50,065 nt of DNA from Chloroflexota bacterium (GTDB taxonomy: Bacteria; Chloroflexota; Limnocylindria; P2-11E), in the NCBI GenBank assembly GCA_005883625.1, contig VBDU01000093.1:1-50065 (forward strand), in the 5' to 3' direction. The notes beneath the pieces are model-generated. The model was not told the origin of the DNA. It was given only the letters and a program-made list of their open reading frames with translations, and did no database searches. Position 1 is the first letter of the stretch; the number at the start of each line of letters is the position of its first letter. Positions 49,332 through 50,065 of this stretch are shown here, one piece after another. Both the position numbers and the translations under genes were made by a program.

Positions 49332-50065
49332 ATGAGACAGTCATCGCTCTTCGGCCGCACCCTGCGCGAGGCGCCCTCCGAGGCGCAGACGCCGGGGCAC
49401 CGCCTGATGCTGCGCGCGGCGATCGCCAGGCAGACCGCGGCGGGTCTCTACACGCTCCTGCCGCTCGGGTTCCGAGTCGCCAAGAAGCTCGAGCAGATCA
49501 TCCGCGAGGAGATGGATGCGATCGGCTGCCAGGAGATGGAAATGCCGGTCCTCACGCCGGCCGAGCTTTGGAAGGAGACCGGCCGTTGGGACCTCATGGA
49601 CCCGATCCTCTTCAAGCTGCGGGACCACAGCGACCACGAGTTCCTCGTGTCGTACACGCATGAGGAGGTCGTCACGCACCACGCGCGGAGCGAGATCCTC
49701 TCCTACCGCCAGCTGCCTGTGAGCGTCTACCACTTCCAGTCGAAAGGACGCGATGAGGCGCGGCCTCGCGCAGGTCTGTTGCGGGCGCGGGAGTTCGTGA
49801 TGAAGGACGCGTACTCGCTCGACGCGGACTGGGAGGGCCTCGACCGCTCGTACCGGGCGCAGCACGGCGCGTACGAGCGCATCTTCCGTCGTATGGGCCT
49901 CGATGCGATCAGCGTCGAATCCGACGCGGGCCTCATGGGCGGCGATATCGCGCACGAGTTCCAAGTCCTGAGCGAGTCCGGCGAGGACCGGATCCTGATC
50001 TGCTCGAATGGCGACTACAAGGCGAACATGGAGATGGCGACCCGAAGGGTCGCTGATGGGGGGGT
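49332..50065 (+). CDS. proS: Prolyl-tRNA synthetase, 3' end beyond the window
   Basis: Charges tRNA-Pro. The 244 codons present are open and read as a bacterial-type ProRS: SSLFGRTLREAPSEAQTPGH, LLPLGFRVAKKLEQIIREEMDAIG, TPAELWKETGRW, TLYTHEEV-like SYTHEEVVTHHARSEI, LLRAREFVMKDAYSLDADW and GGDIAHEFQVLSE. The editing domain has just begun when the window ends. The ATG at 49332 fits the family N-terminus. It is the usual last gene of the dxr-rseP-ispG-proS cluster. Confidence 0.95.
   Translation, partial: MRQSSLFGRTLREAPSEAQTPGHRLMLRAAIARQTAAGLYTLLPLGFRVAKKLEQIIREEMDAIGCQEMEMPVLTPAELWKETGRWDLMDPILFKLRDHSDHEFLVSYTHEEVVTHHARSEILSYRQLPVSVYHFQSKGRDEARPRAGLLRAREFVMKDAYSLDADWEGLDRSYRAQHGAYERIFRRMGLDAISVESDAGLMGGDIAHEFQVLSESGEDRILICSNGDYKANMEMATRRVADGG

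Noticed and set aside
1..50065. CRISPR arrays, tRNA or rRNA genes, transposases, prophage genes
   Set aside because: No regularly spaced repeats, no cloverleaf with a T-loop consensus outside coding frames, and no recombinase or phage motifs were found on reading.

Overview
The window is high-GC (about 70 % by eye), densely packed bacterial chromosomal DNA with many 1-4 base ATGA, GTGA, TGATG and TTGA gene overlaps. The best guess is a Chloroflexota genome of the Limnocylindria/Ellin6529 kind. Supporting signs are a T-box on a trp operon, secreted proteins with an Ig-like NBR1/FW-type domain, a LexA motif of the GAAC-N4-GTTC type, TTGACA promoters that give leaderless mRNAs, a Flp pilin and a putative F420-type reductase. 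Actinomycetota is the main alternative. No rRNA, tRNA, CRISPR array or transposase was seen.

Region 1 (1-9.9 kb) is an aromatic amino acid block: a T-box leader, then fused trpEG, trpD, trpC, trpB, trpA, aroH-type chorismate mutase, DAHP synthase and tyrA, with aroA convergent at the end. trpF is absent. Region 2 (9.9-18.9 kb) holds a C39-like secreted peptidase, a damaged ArsR/SRPBCC pair, a DinB protein, a four-gene minus-strand group (unknown membrane protein, lipase maturation factor, methyltransferase, phosphodiester glycosidase) and a plus-strand deazaflavin reductase-nfeD-slipin operon.

Region 3 (19-32.4 kb) is more accessory: a large secreted protein (S-layer candidate), an SOS-controlled divergon with a new 75-residue basic protein and a DNA-ligase-like pseudoenzyme, glutamate dehydrogenase, a membrane-anchored propeller, a DnaQ-DinG helicase with a 109-base palindrome inside it, a Flp pilin, small membrane and secreted proteins, and an orphan LuxR regulator with a degenerate receiver domain.

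Region 4 (32.6-50 kb) is the classic rpsB-tsf-pyrH-frr-uppS-cdsA-dxr-rseP-ispG-proS translation/envelope/isoprenoid cluster, split twice. An ABC-2 exporter, an intact ArsR/SRPBCC pair and a lipoprotein lie between rseP and ispG. A chlorite-dismutase-like gene, a dipeptide ABC transporter and a pentapeptide-like gene lie between ispG and proS. The genes of the solute-binding protein and the pentapeptide protein meet head to head and both lack a recognisable 5' end.

The observations most worth following are the LexA divergon, a short G-rich repeat that sits at three gene edges and is translated into TrpB, UppS and DppC, the palindrome inside dinG, and the T-box without a visible Trp specifier.
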